Assembly: GCF_900167085.1 (NCBI RefSeq)
Contig: NZ_FUXA01000005.1
Coordinates: forward strand, 1-64,000
Reading direction: 5' to 3'
DNA length: 64,000 nt
From: Eubacterium ruminantium
GTDB taxonomy: Bacteria; Bacillota; Clostridia; Lachnospirales; Lachnospiraceae
Shown here: positions 25,190 through 33,723 of the stretch, piece after piece
Position numbering within the stretch: the first letter of the stretch is position 1
Layout of the letters: each line of letters starts with the position of its first letter
Made by a program: the position numbers and the translations under genes
The notes under the pieces: model-generated
Told to the model about the DNA's origin: nothing
The model's database searches: none
Seen by the model: the letters and a program-made list of their open reading frames with translations, nothing else

Positions 25190-25930
25190 ATGAATATTGC
25201 AGTCATTTTTGCCGGGGGTTCCGGCACAAGGATGAAAAATGCAGATATACCAAAGCAGTTTCTTCTGGTTCATGGCAAGCCTATAATAGTTCATACTATT
25301 GAGATTTTTCAGAAGCATAAGGACATTGACGGAATCGTTGTTGTATGTCTGGAAAATTGGATAGACTATATGCAGGACATGAAGCAGAGATACGGCCTTG
25401 ATAAGATAAAACGTATAGTTCCCGGAGGACAGACGGGACAGATGTCAATCTATAACGGACTTGCGGCGGCGGACGAGATTTATGGTCATGATGAGGATAC
25501 GATAGTTCTTATACATGACGGTGTACGACCACTGATCAAGCAGGAAACTATCAGTGATAATATCGAAGCAGTTAAGAAATATGGCTCAGCCATTACATGC
25601 ACTGCAGCGAGTGAGACGGTTATACTGGTTGATAATGACTTTGATGGAAATGTATGTTGCGAAAAAGTTGGAACGGTTCCTGACAGAAGCAGGAGCAGAT
25701 TTGCAAAAGCACCTCAAAGTTTCTATCTGAAAGATATTTTAAAAGAACAGAAGAGGGCTATAGCCGAAGGCAAAACGGATATGATTGATTCGTGTACTCT
25801 TATGAAGGAGTACGGCCATGAGTTACACACGGTTATCGGCCCGGATTATAACATTAAAGTTACGACACCTAAAGACTTTGTCATATTTATGGCAATTTAT
25901 GATGCTATTGAGAACAAGCAACTAGATTAG
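25190..25930 (+). CDS. IspD/TarI-like cytidylyltransferase
   Basis: 246 aa. Nucleotide-binding start VIFAGGSGTRMKNADIPKQF, later VLIHDGVRPLI and VTTPKDFVIF, as in the IspD/TarI family, which makes CDP-methylerythritol or CDP-ribitol. The context (polysaccharide genes, not isoprenoid genes) and the family's TarI-type variation TPKDF favour a CDP-polyol (ribitol-5-phosphate) for a surface polymer; IspD cannot be excluded. Gap to glf is 53 bp. Confidence 0.8.
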   Translation: MNIAVIFAGGSGTRMKNADIPKQFLLVHGKPIIVHTIEIFQKHKDIDGIVVVCLENWIDYMQDMKQRYGLDKIKRIVPGGQTGQMSIYNGLAAADEIYGHDEDTIVLIHDGVRPLIKQETISDNIEAVKKYGSAITCTAASETVILVDNDFDGNVCCEKVGTVPDRSRSRFAKAPQSFYLKDILKEQKRAIAEGKTDMIDSCTLMKEYGHELHTVIGPDYNIKVTTPKDFVIFMAIYDAIENKQLD

Positions 25931-25990
25931 TTGATCTTGCGACAACTGGTATGCTTAATGATCCGGTTATGAGAAAATGAAGGTGAGTAT

Positions 25991-27931
25991 ATGACTTATA
26001 ATGTCGATTATGAGATATGCGCACTGGTTTTTCTGTTATTACTGATGTTAAGTTTGTTAGTCATTAAACACATAAATGACAGTCAATCCAAGGCGTATCT
26101 TATCTTACTATGTGTGACAATTTTCGATCTGATATTTGATATAGCGGGGAGCATAATGATCAATAATTGTGAATATGCTCCACGTGGTCTTAATTTTGCG
26201 ACTAATACAATCTTTCTTTTGATGCAATCAATCTTACCATATTTTCTAATGGTATATGTTGTTATTCTAGGCAGCACATATTATTCAAGCAAGAAAAAAA
26301 TATTCTATATTGTTTCCGCCATTCCGGCAGGATTTATGGCAATTCTTACCATTGTCAATATTTTCGTGACCACAGTATTTTATATAGATGACAAAGGATA
26401 TCATTATGGAAAATTCCATTCCCTTTTCTACATCTTTTCCGTACTCTATATGATACTCAGTTTGGGCTATACATTTGTAATTCCAAATAATATACGAAGA
26501 AGGAAAAAAATGATAGTCCTTGCCATGGTTGTGATGATATTTATTGCTGTGGCAGTTCAATTTATGTGGCCGACATACAATATTACCGGTGCAGGTGTGG
26601 CATTATCACTTTTTATACTTTATCTTACGGTTGAAAATCCTGCGGCATACAGAGATCCTCTTACTATGGCACTGAACAGAACAGCATTTCTTCACAAGAC
26701 GGATGAGTTAAGAAGAACCGGTACTAAAATGGAAGTCTATACGCTGGCTTTGGATAACTTCAAAATGGTCAATGAAGTTTATGGTATGGAGGGCGGCGAT
26801 AAGGTGCTCGAAATGCTTGTTCGCGACCTGAAGAGGAAGGTAAGTAAAAATGATGTATATAGATACAGCGGAGATATATTTGCCATAGTTCTCAGTGGAA
26901 AAGCTGTCGGCAGCAGGGGCGTCAGGGATATTCAGAAGATTGTCGAACAGCAGTGGGAACTTAAGGGAATAGAACTTGATCTGTCCGGATGTATATGTCA
27001 TATTCCTGCGGAGTATAAGATTGACAGTCCGAAGAATCTGATAAGAAGTATGGATCATATGATAGCTGAAGCGAAGAAGAAAGGTAAGGGCAGCGTTGTA
27101 GAACTTGATGATGCTATGATCGAGACTATGAAACGCAGATCGGATATCGAGCAGGCGCTTATGGCTGCTGTAGAAACAGGTGTATTTGAAGTGTATTACC
27201 AGGTTATTTATGATTCGGCCAGAGACAGTTTTCATTCGATGGAGGCTCTTGCGAGATTAAATGTTCCGGGATATGGATATGTTTCGCCTGAGGAGTTTAT
27301 CAGGATTGCCGAGCAAAATGGTTTGATTACAAAGATAGGAATGCTTGTCCTTGAAGAAGTTTGCAGAACTGTAAAAGAAGAAAAACTTTGGGAATATGGT
27401 ATAGATTATGTTGAAGTAAACCTTTCGGTTGTTCAATGTATGCGAGAAACACTGGATGTAGAGATAATGGATATAATCAGAAGATTTGGAATTCCGAATA
27501 AAATGATAAATCTTGAGATCACCGAAAGTGCAGCAGCTTATTCTGAAAAGACTCTGGTACAGAATATGGAGCGACTCAGAAAAGCCGGTATCGAATTTTC
27601 TCTTGATGATTACGGAACAGGATATTCCAACATCAATTATGTGGCTGAACTTCCGTTTTCAATCATCAAGATTGATAAATTCTTTGTCTGGTCAGCTTTC
27701 AAAGATGAAAAGATGCGCAAGGTTCTTAAGAATACCATAGAAACTTTCAAAAATATTAATTTTAAAGTCTTGGCAGAAGGCGCCGAAGATAATATTATGG
27801 TGGAAGGGCTCAAGGAAATGGGTATCGATTTTATTCAGGGATATTATTATTCAAAGCCTGTGCCTAGAAAACAAATGGTTGAATTTTTAAGAAAGGCTAA
27901 TGGTAAAAAAGATGGGATCAGCGCCGACTAA
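25991..27931 (+). CDS. Membrane c-di-GMP phosphodiesterase with degenerate GGDEF and EAL domain
   Basis: 646 aa, GAAGGTGAG site. Seven hydrophobic segments in the first ~215 residues, of the type seen in HisKA_7TM sensor domains. A GGDEF-like domain follows, but the signature is R291-YSGDIF, lacking the GGD/EEF site, so cyclase activity is unlikely. The EAL domain has E418-A-L, NLSVVQC, EITES, DDYGTGYSN, KIDKFF, EGAED and QGYYYSKP, all expected for an active phosphodiesterase. It probably lowers c-di-GMP in response to a membrane signal, which could control the neighbouring polysaccharide and cellulase genes. Confidence 0.9.
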   Translation: MTYNVDYEICALVFLLLLMLSLLVIKHINDSQSKAYLILLCVTIFDLIFDIAGSIMINNCEYAPRGLNFATNTIFLLMQSILPYFLMVYVVILGSTYYSSKKKIFYIVSAIPAGFMAILTIVNIFVTTVFYIDDKGYHYGKFHSLFYIFSVLYMILSLGYTFVIPNNIRRRKKMIVLAMVVMIFIAVAVQFMWPTYNITGAGVALSLFILYLTVENPAAYRDPLTMALNRTAFLHKTDELRRTGTKMEVYTLALDNFKMVNEVYGMEGGDKVLEMLVRDLKRKVSKNDVYRYSGDIFAIVLSGKAVGSRGVRDIQKIVEQQWELKGIELDLSGCICHIPAEYKIDSPKNLIRSMDHMIAEAKKKGKGSVVELDDAMIETMKRRSDIEQALMAAVETGVFEVYYQVIYDSARDSFHSMEALARLNVPGYGYVSPEEFIRIAEQNGLITKIGMLVLEEVCRTVKEEKLWEYGIDYVEVNLSVVQCMRETLDVEIMDIIRRFGIPNKMINLEITESAAAYSEKTLVQNMERLRKAGIEFSLDDYGTGYSNINYVAELPFSIIKIDKFFVWSAFKDEKMRKVLKNTIETFKNINFKVLAEGAEDNIMVEGLKEMGIDFIQGYYYSKPVPRKQMVEFLRKANGKKDGISAD

Positions 27932-28574
27932 AAAATATTATGCAGTAAGAAAAGGGCTTAATCCGGGTATATATAATACATGGGATGAATGTAGGAAAAA
28001 TGTTATAGGTTTTTCTGGAGCAATTTATAAGAGCTTTACTTCACTTGAAGAAGCAAAGAGTTTTATGAATGGTGGCAGCAGTACAGCTGACCTGGAGGAG
28101 GCAGGTAACTCCGCAACCGGTCAGGGAAAAGGAAATGCAGAAGTAAATAGTGCAGTAGTCAAGAATTATGCTTTCGTCGATGGATCATTTAATTCGTCAA
28201 GCAATGTATATGGTTATGGCGGTTTCCTTGTGGCAGGAGATAAAAAGTATGTCCTTCAGGGAAGAAATGATGATGAGGAAATGGCCTCGATGCGAAATGT
28301 TGCCGGAGAGATATGCGGAAGTATGGCAGCGGTTGAAAAAGCAATAGAACTTGGGCTTCCGGAGATTAGTATTTACTACGATTATATGGGAATCGAGATG
28401 TGGGCTCTCGGTACCTGGAAGAGAAATAAAAAGGGTACAGTCGAGTATTATGAATATATGCAGCAGGCTTCCAAAAAGATCAGATTGAAATTCATTAAGG
28501 TCAAAGGTCATTCCGGTATAGAAGGAAATGAAGAAGCTGACAGACTTGCAAAAGAAGCGGTAGGAATCATTTGA
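27900..28574 (+). CDS. rnhA: Ribonuclease HI with N-terminal viroplasmin domain
   Basis: 224 aa. N-terminal RNase H1-type hybrid-binding (caulimovirus viroplasmin) domain ~10-55: YYAVRKGLNPGIYNTWDECR. Then a ~35-residue linker and the RNase H fold: FVDGSFN (first Asp), GEICGSMAAVEKA (Glu), YYDYMGIEMWA (Asp), VKGHSGIEGNEEADRLA (Asp). It degrades RNA in RNA-DNA hybrids. The start overlaps the preceding gene by 32 bases; ATG 27912 is an alternative. The stop codon lies inside the terminator hairpin. Confidence 0.93.
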   Translation: MVKKMGSAPTKKYYAVRKGLNPGIYNTWDECRKNVIGFSGAIYKSFTSLEEAKSFMNGGSSTADLEEAGNSATGQGKGNAEVNSAVVKNYAFVDGSFNSSSNVYGYGGFLVAGDKKYVLQGRNDDEEMASMRNVAGEICGSMAAVEKAIELGLPEISIYYDYMGIEMWALGTWKRNKKGTVEYYEYMQQASKKIRLKFIKVKGHSGIEGNEEADRLAKEAVGII

Positions 28575-28584
28575 TTCCTACCGC
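28557..28584. terminator. Bidirectional terminator between rnhA and pyrC
   Basis: Perfect 13-bp stem GCGGTAGGAATCA/TGATTCCTACCGC with a TT loop, overlapping the rnhA stop and shared by the convergent gene. Confidence 0.75.
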
Positions 28585-28606
28585 TATTTCCATATTTCAA
28601 AGGTTA

Positions 28607-29890
28607 TTATGCGCTATATACTATATTTCCGTTACAAATTGTATAATGAATCTTTCCCGGAAGTTCCCAACCGATAAACGGACTGTTGGAAGCTTTTGAT
28701 GCGAATTCTTCTTCACGAACGATCCAGTTTTCATTTTCACCGAAAATGATAAGATCTGCAGCAGCCCCGGCAGAAATTCCTTTATAATCCAAATGATAAA
28801 ATTTAGCAGGATTTTCACTCATAAGGGATATAAGCTTCATAAGGCTTATATGTCCTGGTTGAACAAGAGATTTTATACCTAAGGCAAGAGATGTCTCGAT
28901 GCCGGTGATTCCACTTGGAGCCTTATCGAGAGGACGGCTCTTTTCTTCTGCACTATGTGGAGCATGGTCTGTAACGATCATGTCTATGGTGCCGTCTTTC
29001 AGGCCTTCAATTATAGAAAGTCTGTCTTCTTCAGTGCGGACAGGAGGATTCATTCTTGCATTTGTTCCATATTTAAGAACTGCTTCCTCGGTCAGTGTAA
29101 AGTGATGGGGTGTTGCCTCGGCGTGGATATCAGCGCCCATTTTTTGGAAGCTTCTTACGATATCAACAGAATTTTTGGAGCTTATATGCTGGATGCAGAG
29201 TGAGGCGCCTGTATTAAGTGCGAGTACAGCATCTCTTGCAGTCATGATCTCTTCAGCAATCCTGTCTGCTCCGCCGTAGCCAAGTTTTTCAGAAACCGCG
29301 CCTTTATTAACTCCGGCCTGATAAACGAATTTAGGATCCTCTTCATGGAGAGCTACAGGAAGATTAAGTTCGGCTGCCTTTTTGAGAGCTGCATAGAGAA
29401 CTGATTCATCCATAATAGGAAGTCCGTCATCTGTAAATCCTGCGGCACCTTCTGAAGCAAGAAGATCCATATCTACAAGTTCTTCGCCTTTCATCCCCTT
29501 GGTAACGGTTGCTGTCTGAAGAACATTTATTCCGGTTGTCTTTCCCTTTTCCAGAATGTAATGAAGAGTTTCAAGATTATCCACAGCCGGCTTTGTGTTG
29601 GCCATAAGGATTACAGTGGTAACGCCGCCTCTGGCAGCTGCGGCCGATCCTGTGATTATATCTTCTTTATAAGTGAATCCCGGATCACGGAAATGAACAT
29701 GTGCATCTACAAGTCCCGGAGTAATTGTAAGTCCCGATGCATCGATGACCTGGAGATCATTATCATTTATTTCTTCAGGAGATAAGGAATCACTAACAGA
29801 TTGAATCTTTCCATCGGAAATAAGGATATCGGCTGTTTTGTCTGTATTTGTATATGGATCGACGATATGTCCGCCTTTAATAAGTATCAT
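28607..29890 (-). CDS. pyrC: Dihydroorotase
   Basis: 427 aa. Zinc site DAHVHFRDPGFTYKEDI, then TVILMANTKPAVDN, HEED, IQHISS and MIVTDHAPHSAEEK, all as in type I dihydroorotase of pyrimidine synthesis (carbamoyl-aspartate to dihydroorotate). Standard length. It stands alone here, without other pyr genes. No Shine-Dalgarno is obvious upstream of the ATG at 29890. Confidence 0.95.
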   Translation of the reverse strand: MILIKGGHIVDPYTNTDKTADILISDGKIQSVSDSLSPEEINDNDLQVIDASGLTITPGLVDAHVHFRDPGFTYKEDIITGSAAAARGGVTTVILMANTKPAVDNLETLHYILEKGKTTGINVLQTATVTKGMKGEELVDMDLLASEGAAGFTDDGLPIMDESVLYAALKKAAELNLPVALHEEDPKFVYQAGVNKGAVSEKLGYGGADRIAEEIMTARDAVLALNTGASLCIQHISSKNSVDIVRSFQKMGADIHAEATPHHFTLTEEAVLKYGTNARMNPPVRTEEDRLSIIEGLKDGTIDMIVTDHAPHSAEEKSRPLDKAPSGITGIETSLALGIKSLVQPGHISLMKLISLMSENPAKFYHLDYKGISAGAAADLIIFGENENWIVREEEFASKASNSPFIGWELPGKIHYTICNGNIVYSA

Positions 29891-30010
29891 AATATTATAT
29901 ATGTCCGAGCCTTAACTTATAATGATCAAAATGATCTTATAAGAAAACCCGGACGTTCCTTTCATGTGTCTTTTGTTATTTGCTTTTTAAAATAATTACA
30001 TGTATAAATC

Positions 30011-30064
30011 CACCGCCGGTGGGAATAGATGAATTTAAATTTATAGCAATAAACCACCGGCCGG
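30011..30064 (-). terminator. GC-rich inverted repeats downstream of the SDR gene
   Basis: CCACCGCCGGTGG at 30011-30023 and CCACCGGCCGG at 30054-30064 are both self-complementary and can pair with each other around a ~31-base AT-rich loop. Placed just after the stop of the minus-strand SDR gene, this is probably a terminator, though no long T tract follows. Confidence 0.4.
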
Positions 30065-30079
30065 AAGAGTTACATTTAA

Positions 30080-30853
30080 TTACATAGCTGTATATCCGCC
30101 ATCGACCGGAAGAGCTACACCTGTAACATAAGATGAAGCAGGCGAAGAAAGGAAGATAGCTGCTGTATCAAGCTCGCCTTCATTTCCGTATCTTTCAACA
30201 GGGATATTTGCCTTAGCATGAGCTACAAAGAAATCGCTTCTGAGAGTTTCCTCTGTAAGTGGTGTGTAGAAATATCCAGGACAAATAGCATTAACTGTTA
30301 TATTGTACTGTCCCCATTCAGCAGCGAGTGCTCTTGTAAGATTAACAACTCCGCCCTTAGCAGCGTGGTAAGGTGCAGCAGGTGCAATCTTATTACCAAC
30401 AAGACCATACATTGAAGATATGTTGATGATTCGTCCGTATTTTGCAGGTATCATAGCTTTCTTAGCTACTGAACGAGCGAATTTAAATGAACCGAAAAGA
30501 TCGATATTGAATTCATTTTCGAACTGCTCATCTGTAATGTCCTGGGCAGGGGCAACAGCTCCTGTTCCGGCATTGTTGATAAGTATGTCTATTCTTCCGA
30601 ATTTCTCAAGGATTGTATCAACTACTTCCTCGATATTTGCAGTATCTGTTATATCACAACGAAGACCTATAGCAGGAACATTATATTCTTTAGTAATATC
30701 TGCACAAACTTCGTCAAGAAGGTTTTGGCGACGGGCCACTGCGACTATGGTTGCACCGCAACTTGCGAGGGCTTTGGCCATCTGAACTCCGAGTCCGGTT
30801 GAGCATCCGGTAACTATAGCAACATTTCCTGTAAGATCAAAATAATTCTTCAT
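30080..30853 (-). CDS. SDR-family NAD(P)-dependent oxidoreductase
   Basis: 257 aa, AGGAGGAACAT site. Classical SDR: cofactor motif VTGCSTGLGVQMA, NNAG, catalytic S in ISSMYG, YHAAK, then AICPGYFYTPLT and VDGGYTAM at the end. Closest in pattern to gluconate 5-dehydrogenase / 2-deoxygluconate dehydrogenase types. The true substrate cannot be stated. Single gene, convergent with nothing, divergent from the esterase gene. Confidence 0.88.
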   Translation of the reverse strand: MKNYFDLTGNVAIVTGCSTGLGVQMAKALASCGATIVAVARRQNLLDEVCADITKEYNVPAIGLRCDITDTANIEEVVDTILEKFGRIDILINNAGTGAVAPAQDITDEQFENEFNIDLFGSFKFARSVAKKAMIPAKYGRIINISSMYGLVGNKIAPAAPYHAAKGGVVNLTRALAAEWGQYNITVNAICPGYFYTPLTEETLRSDFFVAHAKANIPVERYGNEGELDTAAIFLSSPASSYVTGVALPVDGGYTAM

Positions 30854-31008
30854 ATGTTCCTCCTATATCTATGTTATTTTAGTTTTTCAGCCCCGAGCAT
30901 ATCGGTTAAAAATATGCTCGAACACCAATCAATATTATACCATATCATAAGGATAAAGTACAAACCGGAATGAGAGGGAAAATATTGTGCGGATAAAATT
31001 ATAAACCG

Positions 31009-31083
31009 AATGATGAAATAAGAATTGTATAATGATGGAATAAGAACTGTATAATGATGAAATAAGAACTGTATAATGATGGA
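31009..31083 (+). repeat. 22-bp tandem repeat, 3.4 copies, each with TATAAT
   Basis: Units at 31009-31030, 31031-31052, 31053-31074 and a partial copy from 31075; consensus AATGATGRAATAAGAAYTGT plus AT. Adjacent units create GTATAATGATG at each junction, a good -10 sequence. Copies differ at one or two bases. Confidence 0.85.
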
Positions 31084-31092
31084 AAAATAAAT

Positions 31093-31149
31093 ATATCACG
31101 GGTAATAACTATAATATCTCCGTGGTGTTTTAAAGATGTTCCGTGATAT
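31093..31149 (+). promoter_or_regulatory. Inverted repeat ATATCACGG / CCGTGATAT
   Basis: Perfect 9-bp arms at 31093-31101 and 31141-31149, separated by 39 bases. Lies 65 bases upstream of the esterase start. It may be a pair of regulator half-sites or a leader hairpin. Confidence 0.4.
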
Positions 31150-31213
31150 GATAGAAGGCGTTATGGATACGAACTATTAATCTACATTTTTATATGATTT
31201 ACAGGAGGGTGTA

Positions 31214-32812
31214 ATGGCTTTATTTGAGAGACCTAATGTAACTAAAAGAGAAGACGGAGGAAAATGTTGGAAGCATCAATATGACTCATTTTATCTCAAA
31301 TCATATGTTCCTTCGACAACCATAGACGGCACCGTAAATAATTACGGATTCAGAGCGCCGCTTCTTTTGGTTTTTGAAGAGAATAAAATGAGTATGGATG
31401 AAGCTATAAAATTTGCGGAAGAAAATGGATTGGCAAAGATAGCTTCGGATTATGATTCCTGTGTTCTTTTTATTTATCCGACATGCGAAGGCGGCTGGGA
31501 AGCAGCTGATGAAAATTTATATATAGATCTTATTGCGGAAGTTAAGAATCATCCTGAATATGAGGACGGAATAGCTGAGATACATGACTTCTTTACATCC
31601 GAATTTAAAGGTTTTTTTGTAAGAGGCGCAGTATTCAGAGCAGATATCTACAGTTACGGAAAGTCTGCGGATTATGTTGCAACGAAGCTTCTGAAGAAGA
31701 TAGACGGAGAGTATCTCTGGGGACCGGGCGAGATAACACCTGCATGCTGCTATATGGAGAGACTCAGCGTTACTCCGGTTATAGAGAGGAAAGATATACC
31801 TGTAATCAGTGTAGGCAACAGTCCGGAGATTAATGAGTATTTCAAGGAATGTGAGAATCATCTTATAGAGGACAGCTCCGATTATGTGGGAGATTACAAT
31901 TCATTTGTAAGACGCTATAAAATGTGGTGCGGCAAGATCGAGATAGAGCCTGATTTTGAAGAACTTAATATGACAGAGGAAGCAGGATTTACAGAAGTAA
32001 AAACTTCACCTGATCATAGAGGAAGATTTAAAGGTGTTCCGACACATAAGGTTGGATATTTTGCATATTACAATAATGGTATTTTCGATAAAGGGCCAGT
32101 TCCTCTTCTTGTGGGATTCCATGGAGGCGGAGACTCGTCTATGTATTTCACATTCGTGGCAGGATGGTGGAATGTGTGCCATAGACATGATTTCTTATTT
32201 GTTTCAATCGAAAATCATATGGACGTAAGCGCAACAGAAGCGGTTGAAGTTATAGAAGATCTTCAGAAAAAATATAATATAGACAAAAATCGTATATATG
32301 CGGCAGGCTTCTCTATGGGAAGCGGAAAAACTTGGGATCTTTTTATGGAATATCCTGAAATACTTGCCGGTGTTGCACCTAATGATGCATTATTCCCTAT
32401 GAAGAATAATCAGTTCGGGCTTAGCATTGATGATCCGGGTATCAACAAAACAGTGTCTGTGCCAATGTATTATTCAGGCGGTGAGATGACACCTCTTCCT
32501 GAGTTACCTTGCCAGAATGAAGTATGTCTTGACAGGATCAAATACCTTGCTGATGTAAATAAACTTAAGGCTGATTTTAATTTCGGCTTTGATGAGCAGG
32601 AGAAATGGGCTGATAAAGAATACTGCGGTAAACCTGATAGAATAGAGAAACTTAGGGACGAAACCAGAGATGCGATACTTACTGAAAGATATTATGAAAG
32701 TGAGGATGGTATCTGCAGAACAGTCCTTGCAAGTATAGATAATCAGCAGCATGAATTAAGAGAACATACTTGTGAAAATGCATGGAAATTCATTTCTCAG
32801 TTTTCGCTGTAA
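31214..32812 (+). CDS. Alpha/beta-hydrolase (esterase/PHB-depolymerase-like)
   Basis: 532 aa, CAGGAGGGTG site. An N-terminal ~270 residues without a recognised motif are followed by a hydrolase core: VPLLVGFHGGGDSSMYF (oxyanion region), then the nucleophile in G365-F-S367-M-G, with a late His in DNQQHELRE as the candidate catalytic base. No signal peptide, so probably cytoplasmic. The pattern suggests an acyl esterase of the feruloyl/PHB-depolymerase type. The substrate is unknown. Followed by a strong terminator; likely monocistronic. Confidence 0.78.
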   Translation: MALFERPNVTKREDGGKCWKHQYDSFYLKSYVPSTTIDGTVNNYGFRAPLLLVFEENKMSMDEAIKFAEENGLAKIASDYDSCVLFIYPTCEGGWEAADENLYIDLIAEVKNHPEYEDGIAEIHDFFTSEFKGFFVRGAVFRADIYSYGKSADYVATKLLKKIDGEYLWGPGEITPACCYMERLSVTPVIERKDIPVISVGNSPEINEYFKECENHLIEDSSDYVGDYNSFVRRYKMWCGKIEIEPDFEELNMTEEAGFTEVKTSPDHRGRFKGVPTHKVGYFAYYNNGIFDKGPVPLLVGFHGGGDSSMYFTFVAGWWNVCHRHDFLFVSIENHMDVSATEAVEVIEDLQKKYNIDKNRIYAAGFSMGSGKTWDLFMEYPEILAGVAPNDALFPMKNNQFGLSIDDPGINKTVSVPMYYSGGEMTPLPELPCQNEVCLDRIKYLADVNKLKADFNFGFDEQEKWADKEYCGKPDRIEKLRDETRDAILTERYYESEDGICRTVLASIDNQQHELREHTCENAWKFISQFSL

Positions 32813-32846
32813 ATAATTTTTTAATTAAATAACAAAAAAATATTCA

Positions 32847-32880
32847 GGCTCGCGGGCATTTTTTCCTGCGAGCCTTTTTG
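32847..32880 (+). terminator. Intrinsic terminator after the esterase gene
   Basis: 10-bp stem GGCTCGCGGG/CCTGCGAGCC (one G-T pair) followed by TTTTT. Confidence 0.9.
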
Positions 32881-32906
32881 ACCATATGATGCATATATGC
32901 TATAAT
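32878..32906 (+). promoter_or_regulatory. SigmaA promoter of the protein phosphatase and glmM genes
   Basis: TTGACC (32878-32883), 17-bp spacer, TATAAT (32901-32906). The -35 begins inside the T-tract of the preceding terminator. Confidence 0.85.
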
Positions 32907-32956
32907 CAAAAAGAATATATGGAGTGTTAAACTAAGGAAGATAGGAGGATTAGCCT

Positions 32957-33694
32957 ATGCATTACGCGATTTCAGATGTTCACGGATGCTACTATGAGTT
33001 AATAGATCTTCTGGACAAGATCAATTTCAACAAAAAAGACACACTATATATTATTGGTGATACTGTTGATCGAGGCGAAGCAAATGTTGACGTGCTTCAG
33101 TTCATGATGGAACATAAAAATATTGTTCCGCTTCTTGGAAATCATGAACTTATGGCCCTTCAGGTACTTCCGGCGATCATAGGTAAAAGTAACGATGACA
33201 TAAACATTTTGATGCAGGGAGAGTCATTCAGAAATGCTCTGAAGCAGTGGTATTACAATGGCGGTATCGTTACCGTTGAGCAGATACTTCAGCTTCCGGT
33301 GGAAGAGCAGCAGAAAATCCTTGAATATATGCAGGGATTCAAGCTTTATGACAAGATTACCATTAAGGGTATAAACTATCTTTTGATTCATTCACTTCCG
33401 GAAAAAAAGGATGCATATAAGCATATAGACGACGGTACTTATTCAACCATGTCGCTTCTTTTTGGAAGACCGAATTTTGATAGACCTGATTATTATAAAT
33501 TTGATGAAGATATAATCATAGTGATCGGTCATACACCAACTGCGGTAATTCCGAGTGCTATTCCCGGCAGATATTTTAAATGTGGAAATATAGTCAACAT
33601 TGACTGTGGTTGTGTTTCGGGAAGGTCACTTGGGGTATTGTGTCTGGAAACAGGTAATGTTGTTTATACGAAAAGTCGTTACAGAAGGTTATAA
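32957..33694 (+). CDS. PPP-family serine/threonine protein phosphatase (metallophosphoesterase)
   Basis: 245 aa, TAGGAGGAT site. Metal motifs SDVHG, GDTVDRG and GNHE at residues ~6-60, and a later GHTP, define the PPP bacterial phosphatase fold. It removes phosphate from protein Ser/Thr or acts on a small phosphoester. Lies 29 bp before glmM in the same transcript. In Firmicutes GlmM is itself phosphorylated, so a functional link is possible but not shown. Confidence 0.88.
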   Translation: MHYAISDVHGCYYELIDLLDKINFNKKDTLYIIGDTVDRGEANVDVLQFMMEHKNIVPLLGNHELMALQVLPAIIGKSNDDINILMQGESFRNALKQWYYNGGIVTVEQILQLPVEEQQKILEYMQGFKLYDKITIKGINYLLIHSLPEKKDAYKHIDDGTYSTMSLLFGRPNFDRPDYYKFDEDIIIVIGHTPTAVIPSAIPGRYFKCGNIVNIDCGCVSGRSLGVLCLETGNVVYTKSRYRRL

Positions 33695-33723
33695 TAAAAC
33701 ACACAAAGAGAGGGACAACGTAA

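Larger units (their letters stand above)
30854..31213. other. Divergent intergenic region with tandem and inverted repeats
   Basis: 360 bases without a gene between the SDR (minus) and esterase (plus) starts. It holds a 22-bp tandem array with a TATAAT in each unit (31009-31083) and a 9-bp inverted repeat (31093-31149), both on the esterase side. The SDR side (30854-31000) is AT-rich with no clear signal. Confidence 0.7.

Noticed and set aside
31009-31083. CRISPR array
   Set aside because: The 22-bp units are directly adjacent without spacers; this is a tandem repeat.
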